A DNA stretch of 64,000 nt from the NCBI RefSeq assembly GCF_019795155.1, contig NZ_JAILYN010000019.1, positions 1 through 64,000 on the forward strand, read 5' to 3'. This DNA comes from Marinobacterium arenosum (GTDB lineage: Bacteria > Pseudomonadota > Gammaproteobacteria > Pseudomonadales > Balneatricaceae). Below are positions 25,629 to 38,094 of the stretch, in pieces. Position numbers and translations under genes: made by a program. The first letter of the stretch is position 1. The number at the start of each line of letters is the position of its first letter. The notes under the pieces are model-generated. The model saw only the letters and a program-made list of their open reading frames with translations. It did not search any database and was not told where the DNA came from.

Positions 25629-26870
25629 ATGGATAATCTCAGAGTGAACGGCGAACGCTTGTGGCAGAGCCTGATGGAGATGGCTCAGATCGGCGCGACG
25701 GAGAAGGGCGGCTGCAACCGATTGGCGCTGACCGACCTGGATCGCCAAGCGCGTGACCTGTTCGTCAGCTGGTGCCAGCAGGCCGGCTGCACCATCAGCG
25801 TCGACAAGATCGGCAATATTTTCGCCCGCCGACCGGGCCGCAACGACGATCTGCCGGCGGTCGGCACCGGCAGCCACCTGGATACCCAGCCGACCGGCGG
25901 CAAGTTCGACGGCGTGTTCGGCGTACTGGCCGGGGTCGAAGTGCTGCGCACGCTGCATGAGAACAACATCGAGACCGAAGCCCCGCTGGAGTTCTCGGTC
26001 TGGACCAACGAGGAGGGCTCCCGCTTCCAGCCGGCGATGCAGGGCTCCGGGGTCTATGTCGGCCGCTTCGACCTGGAGACCGAATGGAACAAGACCGACG
26101 TCAACGGCATCCGGCTGAAGGACGAGCTGGAACGGATCGGTTATCTCGGCGACGAGGAGCCCGGCAGCCGCAATGTCGGCGCCTTCTTCGAGGCCCATAT
26201 CGAGCAGGGGCCGATCCTCGAGGATGAGGACAAGACCATCGGTGTAGTCCGGCTCGGCCAGGGGATCCGCTGGTACAACATCAAGGTACGCGGCCGCGAG
26301 TCCCACTCCGGCACCACGCCGATGCACCTGCGAAAAGACAGTATGGTGGCCAGCGCCGCGGTGGTCAGCGAGATTGAGAATATCGCCCATCGCCACCCGA
26401 ACGGTCTCGGCACCGTTGGCTTCATGCAGGTTTATCCCAACTCCCGTAACACCATTCCTGGCGAGATCACCTTCAGTGCCGATCTGCGCAACCCCGATCC
26501 GCAGGTACTGCAGACCATGCATGACCAGCTGGTCGCCTTCTGCGATCAGCTCGCCGGCCAGCGCGGCCTGGAGATCGAGGTCGACCACTTCTGGTATTTC
26601 GCACCGGTCGAGTTCAACGCCTCGGACGATGTGAAGGCTGCCGCCGAAGCGCTGGGTTACTCCCATATGGATATCTACGCCGGCGCCGGCCACGACGCCT
26701 GCTACATGGCGGACCTGGTGCCGACCGGCATGGTCTTCACCCCCTGTGAGAACGGCATCAGCCATAACGAGGTGGAGAACACCAGGCCGGAACAGTGCGA
26801 AGCGGGCGCCAACGTGCTGCTGCACGCGATGCTGGGCGCCAGTGCCCGGATCGCAAACGATCGCCAATAA
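25629..26870 (+). CDS. Zn-dependent M20 carbamoylase/beta-ureidopropionase (HyuC/PydC-like)
   Basis: This 413-residue enzyme belongs to the M20 hydantoinase/carbamoylase family, which hydrolyses N-carbamoyl-beta-alanine or N-carbamoyl amino acids to the amino acid, CO2 and ammonia. Metal ligands are visible in GTGSHLDTQPTGGKFDGVFG (about 78-97), TNEEGSRF with the catalytic Glu, FEAHIEQGPIL, and the late GAGHDACYMA and SHNEVE motifs. GAGGAAA precedes the ATG at 25629. It is first in an operon with a nucleobase permease and dihydropyrimidinase, which fits beta-ureidopropionase as its role; other N-carbamoyl substrates are possible. Confidence 0.92.
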   Translation: MDNLRVNGERLWQSLMEMAQIGATEKGGCNRLALTDLDRQARDLFVSWCQQAGCTISVDKIGNIFARRPGRNDDLPAVGTGSHLDTQPTGGKFDGVFGVLAGVEVLRTLHENNIETEAPLEFSVWTNEEGSRFQPAMQGSGVYVGRFDLETEWNKTDVNGIRLKDELERIGYLGDEEPGSRNVGAFFEAHIEQGPILEDEDKTIGVVRLGQGIRWYNIKVRGRESHSGTTPMHLRKDSMVASAAVVSEIENIAHRHPNGLGTVGFMQVYPNSRNTIPGEITFSADLRNPDPQVLQTMHDQLVAFCDQLAGQRGLEIEVDHFWYFAPVEFNASDDVKAAAEALGYSHMDIYAGAGHDACYMADLVPTGMVFTPCENGISHNEVENTRPEQCEAGANVLLHAMLGASARIANDRQ

Positions 26871-26957
26871 CTGAGTACCAACTGCTTGCGCCTGGCACGA
26901 AAAATGCCGGGCGCTACCTCCATTGCAAAAACAAGAATAACTGTTGCGAGGCTACCA

Positions 26958-29943
<2,986 letters not shown>

Positions 29944-29956
29944 CCGCCGCCAACGA

Positions 29957-29987
29957 CCGGCCCGGCAAACCGCCGGGCCGGTTTTTT
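29957..29987 (+). terminator. rho-independent terminator after hydA
   Basis: CCGGCCCGGC and GCCGGGCCGG pair around a five-base loop (29957-29981), followed by six T residues. The rest of the gap to 30219 holds only a second GC-rich hairpin (about 30182-30204, GCCAGCCCGC/GCGGGCTGGC), which may terminate the convergent nitrilase gene. Confidence 0.9.
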
Positions 29988-30219
29988 AGTATCTGAATAT
30001 CTATTGGCATTGCCACACTGTCTTCAATCGCTGGCAGATACAGAACAACCGAACCGCGGTGATACCGCCGCCAAGGCACTATCCGGAAGCCCGCTCGCCC
30101 GGTGCACCTGAAACTGAGCCCGGCGCGAGCGGCAATCTTCAGCTCGCCCGATCACCCGGCAGCCGCTCGGTCAACTTGTCTGCCAGCCCGCGGCGCGGGC
30201 TGGCGTCAGGGGAGGGGGG

Positions 30220-31752
30220 TTATTTACGCGGTCGTTGCCAGCGCAGGTGGTAGAGGTCGTGGCGGCGATCCTTGAGGTTGGTCACCGAGCCTTCGTTGCG
30301 GATCACTTTGAGGCGGTCCAGGTCGAGGTCGGAGAACAGGATCATCTCGGTGTTCGGGGTCGCTTCCGACAGCACCGCGTCATGCGGGAAGGAGAAATCC
30401 GACGGCGAGAACACCGCCGACTGGGCGTACTGTACGTCCAGGCTCTCCACCGACGGCAGGTTGCCGACCGAGCCGCAGATCACCACGTAGCATTCGTTCT
30501 CGATCGCCCGCGCCTGGCCGCAGTGGCGTACCCGCAGGAAGCCGTTCTTGGTGTCGGTCCAGAACGGTACGAACAGGATCTCCATCCCGTCGGCGGCCAT
30601 CAGTCGGGCCAGCTCCGGAAACTCGACGTCGTAGCAGATCAGGATACCGATGCGGCCGGCGTCGGTGTCGAACACCTGGATATGGTCACCCCCTTCGATC
30701 ACCCAGTCGCGCTTTTCGTGCGGCGTGATATGGATCTTCAGTTGCTGGTCCAGGGTGCCGTCGCGACGGCACAGGTAGGTGACGTTGTAGAGCCGCTCGC
30801 CCTCCAGCAGCGGCATCGAACCGGTGATAATGTTGATGTTGTACTCCACCGCCATGCGCAGCATCTCGTCGCGGAACCGGTCGGTGTACTGCGCCAGGAA
30901 ACGGATCGCCTGCATCTGCTGCTTGGAATCGGTCAGCCCCATCAGCGGGGCATTGAAGAATTCGGGGAACAGTACGAAATCGCTCTTGTAGTCCGATACC
31001 GCGTCGACGAAGTACTCCACCTGCTGCAGTACCTCCTCGACACTGTGGAACGGTCGCATCTGCCACTGCACCACCCCCACCCGTACCTGGCTTTTCGGTT
31101 GCTGCAGCGGCGAGGTGTCGGGCTGGTAGAAGATATTGTTCCACTCCAGCAGGGTTGCGTAGCCCTGGGACTTTTCATCCTCCGGCATGTACTGGCGCAG
31201 TACCCGCTTGACCTGGAAATCGTTGGCCAGCTGGAACGACAGGATCGGGTCGTGGATTTCGCGCCGGCCGACCCGCTGGATATACTCCTGCGGCCCCATC
31301 TCGTCGGCATGCTGGTGGTAGTTCAGGATCCGACCGCCGGCCAGGATACCGCGCAGGTTGAGCTGGCGGCACAACTCCTTGCGCGCCTCGTACAACCGCC
31401 GGCCCAGCCGGTAGCCGCGATAATCGGGGTGGATCAGCACGTCCAGACCGTACAGCGCGTCGCCCTTCGGATTGTTGAGCACCTGCATCCGCTTGCCGAT
31501 CAGGTCGTCGTAAGTGTGCGGGTTGCTGAACCGCTGGTAATCCACCAGTACGGTCAGCGCCATGCCGACGATTTCGTCGCCGTCCTCGATACAGATCTGA
31601 CCGTCGCTGAACTCCGCCGCCAGCTTGGCGATGGTCGCTTCCGGCCAGGCGCCGCCGATATCGTCGTAGACCCGGTCCATCAGCCGCTTGATCGCCGGGT
31701 AGTCTTGTTCGGTCAGGTTTCTGAGGTTCAGATGCAGTTCTTCCGCCGCCAT
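30220..31752 (-). CDS. GNAT acetyltransferase-nitrilase superfamily fusion protein
   Basis: This protein of about 510 residues joins an N-terminal GNAT domain (about 10-190, with LIHPDYRGYRLGRRLYEARK as the acetyl-CoA loop) to a C-terminal carbon-nitrogen hydrolase domain (about 220-500). The Glu-Lys-Cys triad regions are visible: FVLFPEFFNAPL, HITPHEKRDWV and ILICYDVEFPELARL. The ATG at 31752 has GGAG at good spacing; ATG 31764 is also in frame. The family is widespread but its reaction is not settled. It converges on hydA with terminators between, so it is a neighbour of the pyrimidine operon rather than a member. Confidence 0.9.
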   Translation of the reverse strand: MAAEELHLNLRNLTEQDYPAIKRLMDRVYDDIGGAWPEATIAKLAAEFSDGQICIEDGDEIVGMALTVLVDYQRFSNPHTYDDLIGKRMQVLNNPKGDALYGLDVLIHPDYRGYRLGRRLYEARKELCRQLNLRGILAGGRILNYHQHADEMGPQEYIQRVGRREIHDPILSFQLANDFQVKRVLRQYMPEDEKSQGYATLLEWNNIFYQPDTSPLQQPKSQVRVGVVQWQMRPFHSVEEVLQQVEYFVDAVSDYKSDFVLFPEFFNAPLMGLTDSKQQMQAIRFLAQYTDRFRDEMLRMAVEYNINIITGSMPLLEGERLYNVTYLCRRDGTLDQQLKIHITPHEKRDWVIEGGDHIQVFDTDAGRIGILICYDVEFPELARLMAADGMEILFVPFWTDTKNGFLRVRHCGQARAIENECYVVICGSVGNLPSVESLDVQYAQSAVFSPSDFSFPHDAVLSEATPNTEMILFSDLDLDRLKVIRNEGSVTNLKDRRHDLYHLRWQRPRK

Positions 31753-31914
31753 GATGTTCTCCATGTCCGCTACAGATCCTTAAAGCATAGCCGGCCAGAT
31801 CGGGAGGGCCGGCTGTTGGTGTTGTGTATAAAAATTGCGCGCCATCAATTGTGCGCTGCACAAGTCGGCATTAAACTATCGTCGAATTTTTTACCTTGTT
31901 CAGAGGGATATGTC

Positions 31915-32151
31915 ATGACTCAGCAGATCTACACCGGCATCGCCAACGACGATCGCCGTATCGCCGCTGAACTCCAGGCGATGGGCGCCTTCGATCAGCC
32001 CGCCGAGGAACGCGACAGCAAGCTGGCCGATATCTGGCACGCCGCCGGTCAGTTCATCACCTGGATGCGCTGGAAGGGCGAGTACGGTGTCTACGGTTGC
32101 CGCGTTGGCGCCAGCGAGGCGTACCGCCGGGAAAAGGCCCACCTGGCCTGA
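31915..32151 (+). CDS. small hypothetical protein
   Basis: This 78-residue soluble-looking protein starts MTQQIYTGIANDDRRIAAEL, with GAGGGA seven bases before the ATG at 31915. It has a Trp-rich middle (FITWMRWKGEYGVYG) and a basic C-terminus. No signal peptide, membrane span or known motif was recognised. It is probably real, because its ribosome-binding site is good and it fills an otherwise empty stretch ahead of groES. Function is unknown. Confidence 0.6.
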   Translation: MTQQIYTGIANDDRRIAAELQAMGAFDQPAEERDSKLADIWHAAGQFITWMRWKGEYGVYGCRVGASEAYRREKAHLA

Positions 32152-32361
32152 TCTCCGAGACCGGCCGGACAATGCTCCGGCCGGTACGCTCGCCGGTAAC
32201 CCGCGCCTCATCGCTCCCCCGTTCCCATCTCTCCCCATTGCAAAGCAGCAGAACAGATCAGTAAACCCGCGGGCGTTTTCCGGTCAGCCGCGACTGCTGC
32301 CTGGACCCTTTTCCCTCCCGTGGCCCTGCTCTGATGAAATAGCAATTTTCTGCCGCCGCCC

Positions 32362-32396
32362 CTCTTGAAATGGCTTCACAGCGTACCTAAATCCAT
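32362..32396 (+). promoter_or_regulatory. RpoH (heat-shock sigma) type promoter upstream of groES
   Basis: CTTGAAA at 32364-32370 matches the sigma-32 -35 element exactly. Fifteen bases later comes CCTAAATCCAT (32386-32396), a moderate match to the CCCCATNT -10 element. The position, about 70 bases before the groES start, is typical. The rest of the gap from 32152 shows no gene. Confidence 0.6.
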
Positions 32397-32467
32397 AGCG
32401 CAAGCAGGAAAGCTTGAACTCGTTAATCTTCTTAAAACTGTGACTGTGTAACTGTATGGAGTGACCG

Positions 32468-34380
<1,913 letters not shown>

Positions 34381-34413
34381 TGACGGCGCTATAACGCCAT
34401 GGATAGCTGATCC

Positions 34414-34441
34414 AAGGGTGGCCGGGAGGCCACCCTTTTTT
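34414..34441 (+). terminator. rho-independent terminator after groEL
   Basis: AAGGGTGGCC and GGCCACCCTT form a ten-pair hairpin with a GGGA loop (34414-34437), ending in a T-run. Confidence 0.9.
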
Positions 34442-34701
34442 GTGCCAGGCGATCGGCAGCCACTTGCCGGTTTGCCGGCCGCTTACCGAGCCGCAAACGC
34501 CCGAACCGGCAGGCTGCTACCGCCACAGCGCCCTGGCGGCGGCGTCGACGGCCGGGTGCAGGTGACGCCAGTCGCCGGCTGACGCTTGGTTGCGCTACTT
34601 CTCATGCTTCTGGCGCGTATTTTGCTTGGTAGGGACGAAGTTGCCCTTTTCTGATGCCCATCTGTTGCCATATATGGGTGCAGCACCACCCGGAGAAAAT
34701 T
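34442..34701. other. intergenic region between groEL and the ATP-grasp gene
   Basis: No supported reading frame is seen. GC-rich imperfect repeats around 34450-34580 have no clear fold. The last 80 bases, with an AT-richer stretch near 34615-34640, probably hold the promoter for the ATP-grasp gene, but no consensus could be assigned. Confidence 0.35.
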
Positions 34702-36009
34702 ATGAGTCCGACCGCACTGGCCCTCAACAGTGTCCAGCATGAAGATCATTCCAGCCTGATCGGCCTGGCCCGCTTGATGGCGATGGCGTTTCGCGGTGAG
34801 GATCTCAGCGGGCTCGGCCAACAACTGCTGGCGCGGGCCGGCCTGGACGATGCCGCGGCGATGATGGATCTCTGCACTCTGTTGCAGTTGCGCGGCGATC
34901 CGGCCACCGCGCTGGCGTTGCAGCCCCATGCGCTTGAACTGCAGCGGCACTATCCGTTGCTGCCGGACCGTCAGGCCAGTCCGATCCGCCTGCTGGCGAT
35001 CATGGCGGCAGGCGATCTGATGACCAATGTGCCGTTGGAATTTCTCGCCCAGGGGGCCGGCTTCCGGCTCGATCTACTCTACCTGACACCGGGCCAGCCG
35101 CTGCCGGCGGAGCTGCCGGAACACGATCTGGCTATCGTCGCGCTGTCCGAGCTGGATCGCAACCTGCCGACCTTGCACTGGCTGGAAGCTGTGCTGGCCG
35201 ACTGGCCGCGACCGCTGCTGAACCGGCCGCAGGCGGTGGCGAAGATGGGCCGTGACCGGATCAGCCGTACCCTGCAGGCGCTGCCCGGCGTCAGCATGCC
35301 GCTGACGGTACGGCTCGATCGTGCCACCCTGGCGCGGATCGCTGCCGGTGAGGAGGCGTTAGCGAACTACCTGAGCGACGGCGATCTGCCGGCGATCATC
35401 CGGCCGGTGGACTCCCATGCCGGCAAGGGGCTGTGCAAACTGGAATCGGCCGCCGATCTTGCCGCCTATCTACAGAACCAGCCGGAGGCGGAGTTCTTCG
35501 TCGCCCGTTTCGTCGACTACCGCAGCCGCGACGGCCAGTTCCGCAAGTACCGGGTGATGATGATCAACGGCCGGCCCTACCTGGGACATATGGCGATCTC
35601 CGATCATTGGATGGTGCACTACCTTAATGCCGGCATGACCGAAAGCGCCGACAAACGCGCTGAAGAGGCGGCGGTCATGCGCACCTTCGACCAGGGTTTC
35701 GCCCGCCGTCATGCGCGGGCGCTGGCCGCTATCCAACAGCAACTGGGGGTGGAATATTTCGGCATGGACTGCGCCGAGACCCGCGGCGGTCAGCTGCTTA
35801 TTTTCGAAGCCGGCACGGCGATGAGCGCTCATGCGATGGACCCGGTTGACCTGTTTCCCTACAAACAGCCGCCGATGCGCAAATTGTTCAACGGTTTCCT
35901 GCAGATGCTGGAACACCGCTTGAAGGAGGATAGCGGTCTACAGCGGATGGGCCAGATCCTGCCGTTCAATGCCGCCCGTGGCGAGCGGCAGGTAAGGCCC
36001 GGCCTGTAA
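34702..36009 (+). CDS. ATP-grasp (RimK-like) protein of unknown substrate
   Basis: This 435-residue protein has an alpha-helical N-terminal part (about 1-95) that looks like a short repeat or scaffold domain. A Rossmann-like pre-grasp region follows (about 95-185), and a C-terminal ATP-grasp domain (about 190-410) contains IIRPVDSHAGKGLCKLE, EFFVARFVDYRSRDGQFRKY and GVEYFGMDCAETRGGQLLIF, the last holding the Mg-binding acidic residues. ATP-grasp enzymes join a carboxylate to an amine or thiol. ATG 34702 follows CGGAG. It lies between two heat-shock genes and has its own terminator. Substrate and role are unknown. Confidence 0.8.
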   Translation: MSPTALALNSVQHEDHSSLIGLARLMAMAFRGEDLSGLGQQLLARAGLDDAAAMMDLCTLLQLRGDPATALALQPHALELQRHYPLLPDRQASPIRLLAIMAAGDLMTNVPLEFLAQGAGFRLDLLYLTPGQPLPAELPEHDLAIVALSELDRNLPTLHWLEAVLADWPRPLLNRPQAVAKMGRDRISRTLQALPGVSMPLTVRLDRATLARIAAGEEALANYLSDGDLPAIIRPVDSHAGKGLCKLESAADLAAYLQNQPEAEFFVARFVDYRSRDGQFRKYRVMMINGRPYLGHMAISDHWMVHYLNAGMTESADKRAEEAAVMRTFDQGFARRHARALAAIQQQLGVEYFGMDCAETRGGQLLIFEAGTAMSAHAMDPVDLFPYKQPPMRKLFNGFLQMLEHRLKEDSGLQRMGQILPFNAARGERQVRPGL

Positions 36010-36039
36010 GACTTTTGCCTGTTTCCCCACAAGAGGAAG

Positions 36040-36069
36040 CCCCGGCTGCGATGCAGTCGGGGTTTTTTC
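36040..36069 (+). terminator. rho-independent terminator after the ATP-grasp gene
   Basis: CCCCGGCTGC pairs with GCAGTCGGGG (one G-T pair) at 36040-36062, followed by six T residues. Confidence 0.88.
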
Positions 36070-36070
36070 T

Positions 36071-36108
36071 GAGTTAACAGTTTTGAGTTAACAGTACCGA
36101 GTTGACAG
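36071..36108. repeat. three tandem 10-bp repeats at 14-bp period
   Basis: GAGTTAACAG occurs at 36071 and 36085, and GAGTTGACAG at 36099, each separated by four bases. They lie between the ATP-grasp terminator and the hsp20 promoter. They could be a regulator site or simple slippage; nothing further can be said. Confidence 0.7.
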
Positions 36109-36170
36109 GCACACAGAGTGACTGCAGCCGTTCCCGCCTTGTCTGCCAATTGAAAATGTCCCGGCCGGCC

Positions 36171-36198
36171 CTTGAAACGGCCCCAAAGAACCCTATCT
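36171..36198 (+). promoter_or_regulatory. RpoH-type promoter upstream of hsp20
   Basis: CTTGAAA (36171-36177), a 13-base spacer and CCCTATCT (36191-36198) match the sigma-32 promoter pattern closely (consensus CTTGAAA, 13-17 bases, CCCCATNT). It is about 90 bases before the hsp20 start. Confidence 0.8.
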
Positions 36199-36285
36199 CA
36201 GATAGTGTGGCCGGGAATGCTGAAGTCAGATTCCCACAGGCTATCCATTGTTTTGATTCATATTGCTTCTGATGGAGGATATGTG

Positions 36286-36765
36286 ATGAACACTATCGAC
36301 CTCTCCCCGTTATACCGCAGTTTCGTAGGCTTCGATCGGCTGGCAAACCTGCTCAACCAGTCACAGCAGCAGGGCCAGGCCGGCAGCGGTTATCCGCCCT
36401 ACAATATCGAACTGATCGCCGAGGACCGCTACGCCATCACCCTGGCGGTGGCCGGCTTCCAGCGTGACGAACTGCAGATCCAGCTGGAGCAGGGGGTGTT
36501 GACCGTCCGCGGCGCCAAGTCCGCCGACGCGGAAGAAAACCACAACTACCTGTACCAGGGGATCGCTACCCGGACTTTCGAGCGCAAGTTCCATCTGGCG
36601 GATCATGTCGAGGTCAGCGGCGCCAAACTCGACAACGGCCTGCTGACCGTCGAGCTGTTCCGTGAACTGCCCGAAGCGATGAAACCGCGCGAGATCCGTA
36701 TCGACAGCGATACCGCGGCGATTGAACACCAGGCCCAGCCGTCCAGCAAGGACAGCGCCGCCTGA
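36286..36765 (+). CDS. Hsp20-family small heat-shock protein (IbpA-like)
   Basis: This 159-residue alpha-crystallin-type chaperone holds unfolding proteins for refolding. It starts MNTIDLSPLYRSFVGFDRL, typical of bacterial class A IbpA/B proteins. The crystallin domain runs from about residue 40 to 130 (YNIELIAEDRYAITLAVAGF, ELQIQLEQGVLTVRG, YLYQGIATRTFERKFHLADH, ELFRELPEAMKPREI). GGAGG is seven bases before ATG 36286. A strong RpoH-type promoter precedes it, so heat induction is expected. Confidence 0.94.
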   Translation: MNTIDLSPLYRSFVGFDRLANLLNQSQQQGQAGSGYPPYNIELIAEDRYAITLAVAGFQRDELQIQLEQGVLTVRGAKSADAEENHNYLYQGIATRTFERKFHLADHVEVSGAKLDNGLLTVELFRELPEAMKPREIRIDSDTAAIEHQAQPSSKDSAA

Positions 36766-37155
36766 GCCCTGCCGGCGCCGGCCCGTCTGCGGTCGGTGCC
36801 GGAACTTTGTTAACAACCTCAGGTCATACCAACGCCGCTCATTGGCGGCTGATTTCGCCGCCGAGCGCGGCAAGCATATCGTTGAGTTTTTTGTTCATTG
36901 GGGCTGTTCCCGACAACTGAAGGAGGTTATGAACAATGAGCACTACGTGTGTCATCCCTCGCCAAACGCTAACAGCGACCGGTGCCCGAAGCAGCCCGCC
37001 GCGATAATCCCCGATCTACTGACATTCGCGTTCGTCCGCGTCCTTTGCCGGTCGCCGGTGACTGCCTGTGGATAACTTTCCGAGCCTGACGAACGCGAGC
37101 CGAACGTGTCGACCGTGGCCGTCAGCCGGCCATGGCGGGAGCTTAGGAGAGACTC
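36766..37155. other. intergenic region with one possible micro-ORF
   Basis: The gap between hsp20 and the ABC operon holds a strong Shine-Dalgarno (GAAGGAGG, 36919-36926) followed nine bases later by ATG 36936, opening a 23-residue frame (MSTTCVIPRQTLTATGARSS...) ending at 37007. A second frame starts at 36929. Neither resembles a known protein. It may be a real micro-ORF or the decayed start of a lost gene. The remainder shows nothing. Confidence 0.35.
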
Positions 37156-38094
37156 ATGATAGAGGTAATAGAACTGTCGCGGCGTTATGGGGATTTTGTC
37201 GCCGTCGACAAGCTGTCATTCGAGATCGGCGGTGGCGAGATCGTCGGTCTGCTGGGCCATAACGGCGCCGGCAAGACCACCATTATGAAGATGCTGAGCG
37301 GCTACCTGGAGCCCAGTAGCGGCCGGGTTTGGATCGACGGTATTGAGCTGGGCCAGCAACCGCGCGCGGTGCAGCGCCGGCTTGGCTATCTGCCGGAGAA
37401 CCTGCCGGTCTATCCGGAGATGCTGGTTGCCGACTACCTGGACTATGCCGCCCGCCTGAAGGGGTTGCGTGGCAGCCCGTGCCGCGACGAGATCCGCCGG
37501 GCGGTCAAGGCCACCGATATCGGCAGCAAGCTGTTGGCGCCGATCGCCACCCTGTCGCGCGGCTTCAAGCAACGGGTCGGCGTGGCCCAGGCGATCCTTG
37601 GCCGGCCCCGGCTGCTGATCCTCGATGAACCCACCAACGGGTTGGACCCGGCCCAGACCCAGCAGATGCGCAGCTTGATCCGCGAGCTGGCGCAGGACGC
37701 CACCGTGATCCTGTCGACCCATATCATGCAGGAGGTCGATGCCCTGTGCGACCGGGTGCTGATGATGCGCAGTGGCCGGCTGGTGGTGGACGCCAAGCTG
37801 GCGGAGCTGCGCAGTATCGATCAGTTGTTGCTGGCCACCGACCTGGCGCCGGGCGTGCTGGAGCCGTTGCTGCCCGGCGGCGCCTGCCTGCAGCACAGCA
37901 GCCAGCAGGATGGCCACTACCGTTACCGGATTCGGCCGGCAGAGGGGCAGCCGCTGGCCAGCCTGAGCACCGAGCTGGCCCGGGCGGTGCTGGCCGCCGA
38001 TGGCCGGCTGATTCAGCTGGCGCCGCTGCAGCGTGACCTGGAAACCCTGTTCCGTGAAGTGAATGAGCAACCGGAGGTGGCCGATGCTGCTTGA
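37156..38094 (+). CDS. ABC transporter ATP-binding protein, GldA-like
   Basis: This 312-residue ABC ATPase has Walker A GHNGAGKTTIMKML (about residues 34-47), signature LSRGFKQRVGVAQAIL (about 135-150), Walker B LLILDEPTNGLDP and the switch His in STHIMQEVD. A C-terminal extension of about 90 residues is common in the ABC-2 class that includes GldA of gliding bacteria. GGAGA precedes ATG 37156. The next gene, a fused permease, starts inside its last codons, so the pair forms one exporter-like complex. Substrate unknown. Confidence 0.92.
   Translation: MIEVIELSRRYGDFVAVDKLSFEIGGGEIVGLLGHNGAGKTTIMKMLSGYLEPSSGRVWIDGIELGQQPRAVQRRLGYLPENLPVYPEMLVADYLDYAARLKGLRGSPCRDEIRRAVKATDIGSKLLAPIATLSRGFKQRVGVAQAILGRPRLLILDEPTNGLDPAQTQQMRSLIRELAQDATVILSTHIMQEVDALCDRVLMMRSGRLVVDAKLAELRSIDQLLLATDLAPGVLEPLLPGGACLQHSSQQDGHYRYRIRPAEGQPLASLSTELARAVLAADGRLIQLAPLQRDLETLFREVNEQPEVADAA

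Noticed and set aside
30235-32151. 638-codon plus-strand frame opposite the GNAT-nitrilase gene
   Set aside because: Most of it is antisense to a clear two-domain enzyme. Only the last 78 codons, with their own ATG at 31915 and ribosome-binding site, look real.
36071-36108. CRISPR-like short repeats
   Set aside because: There are only three units, with four-base spacers, so this cannot be a CRISPR array.
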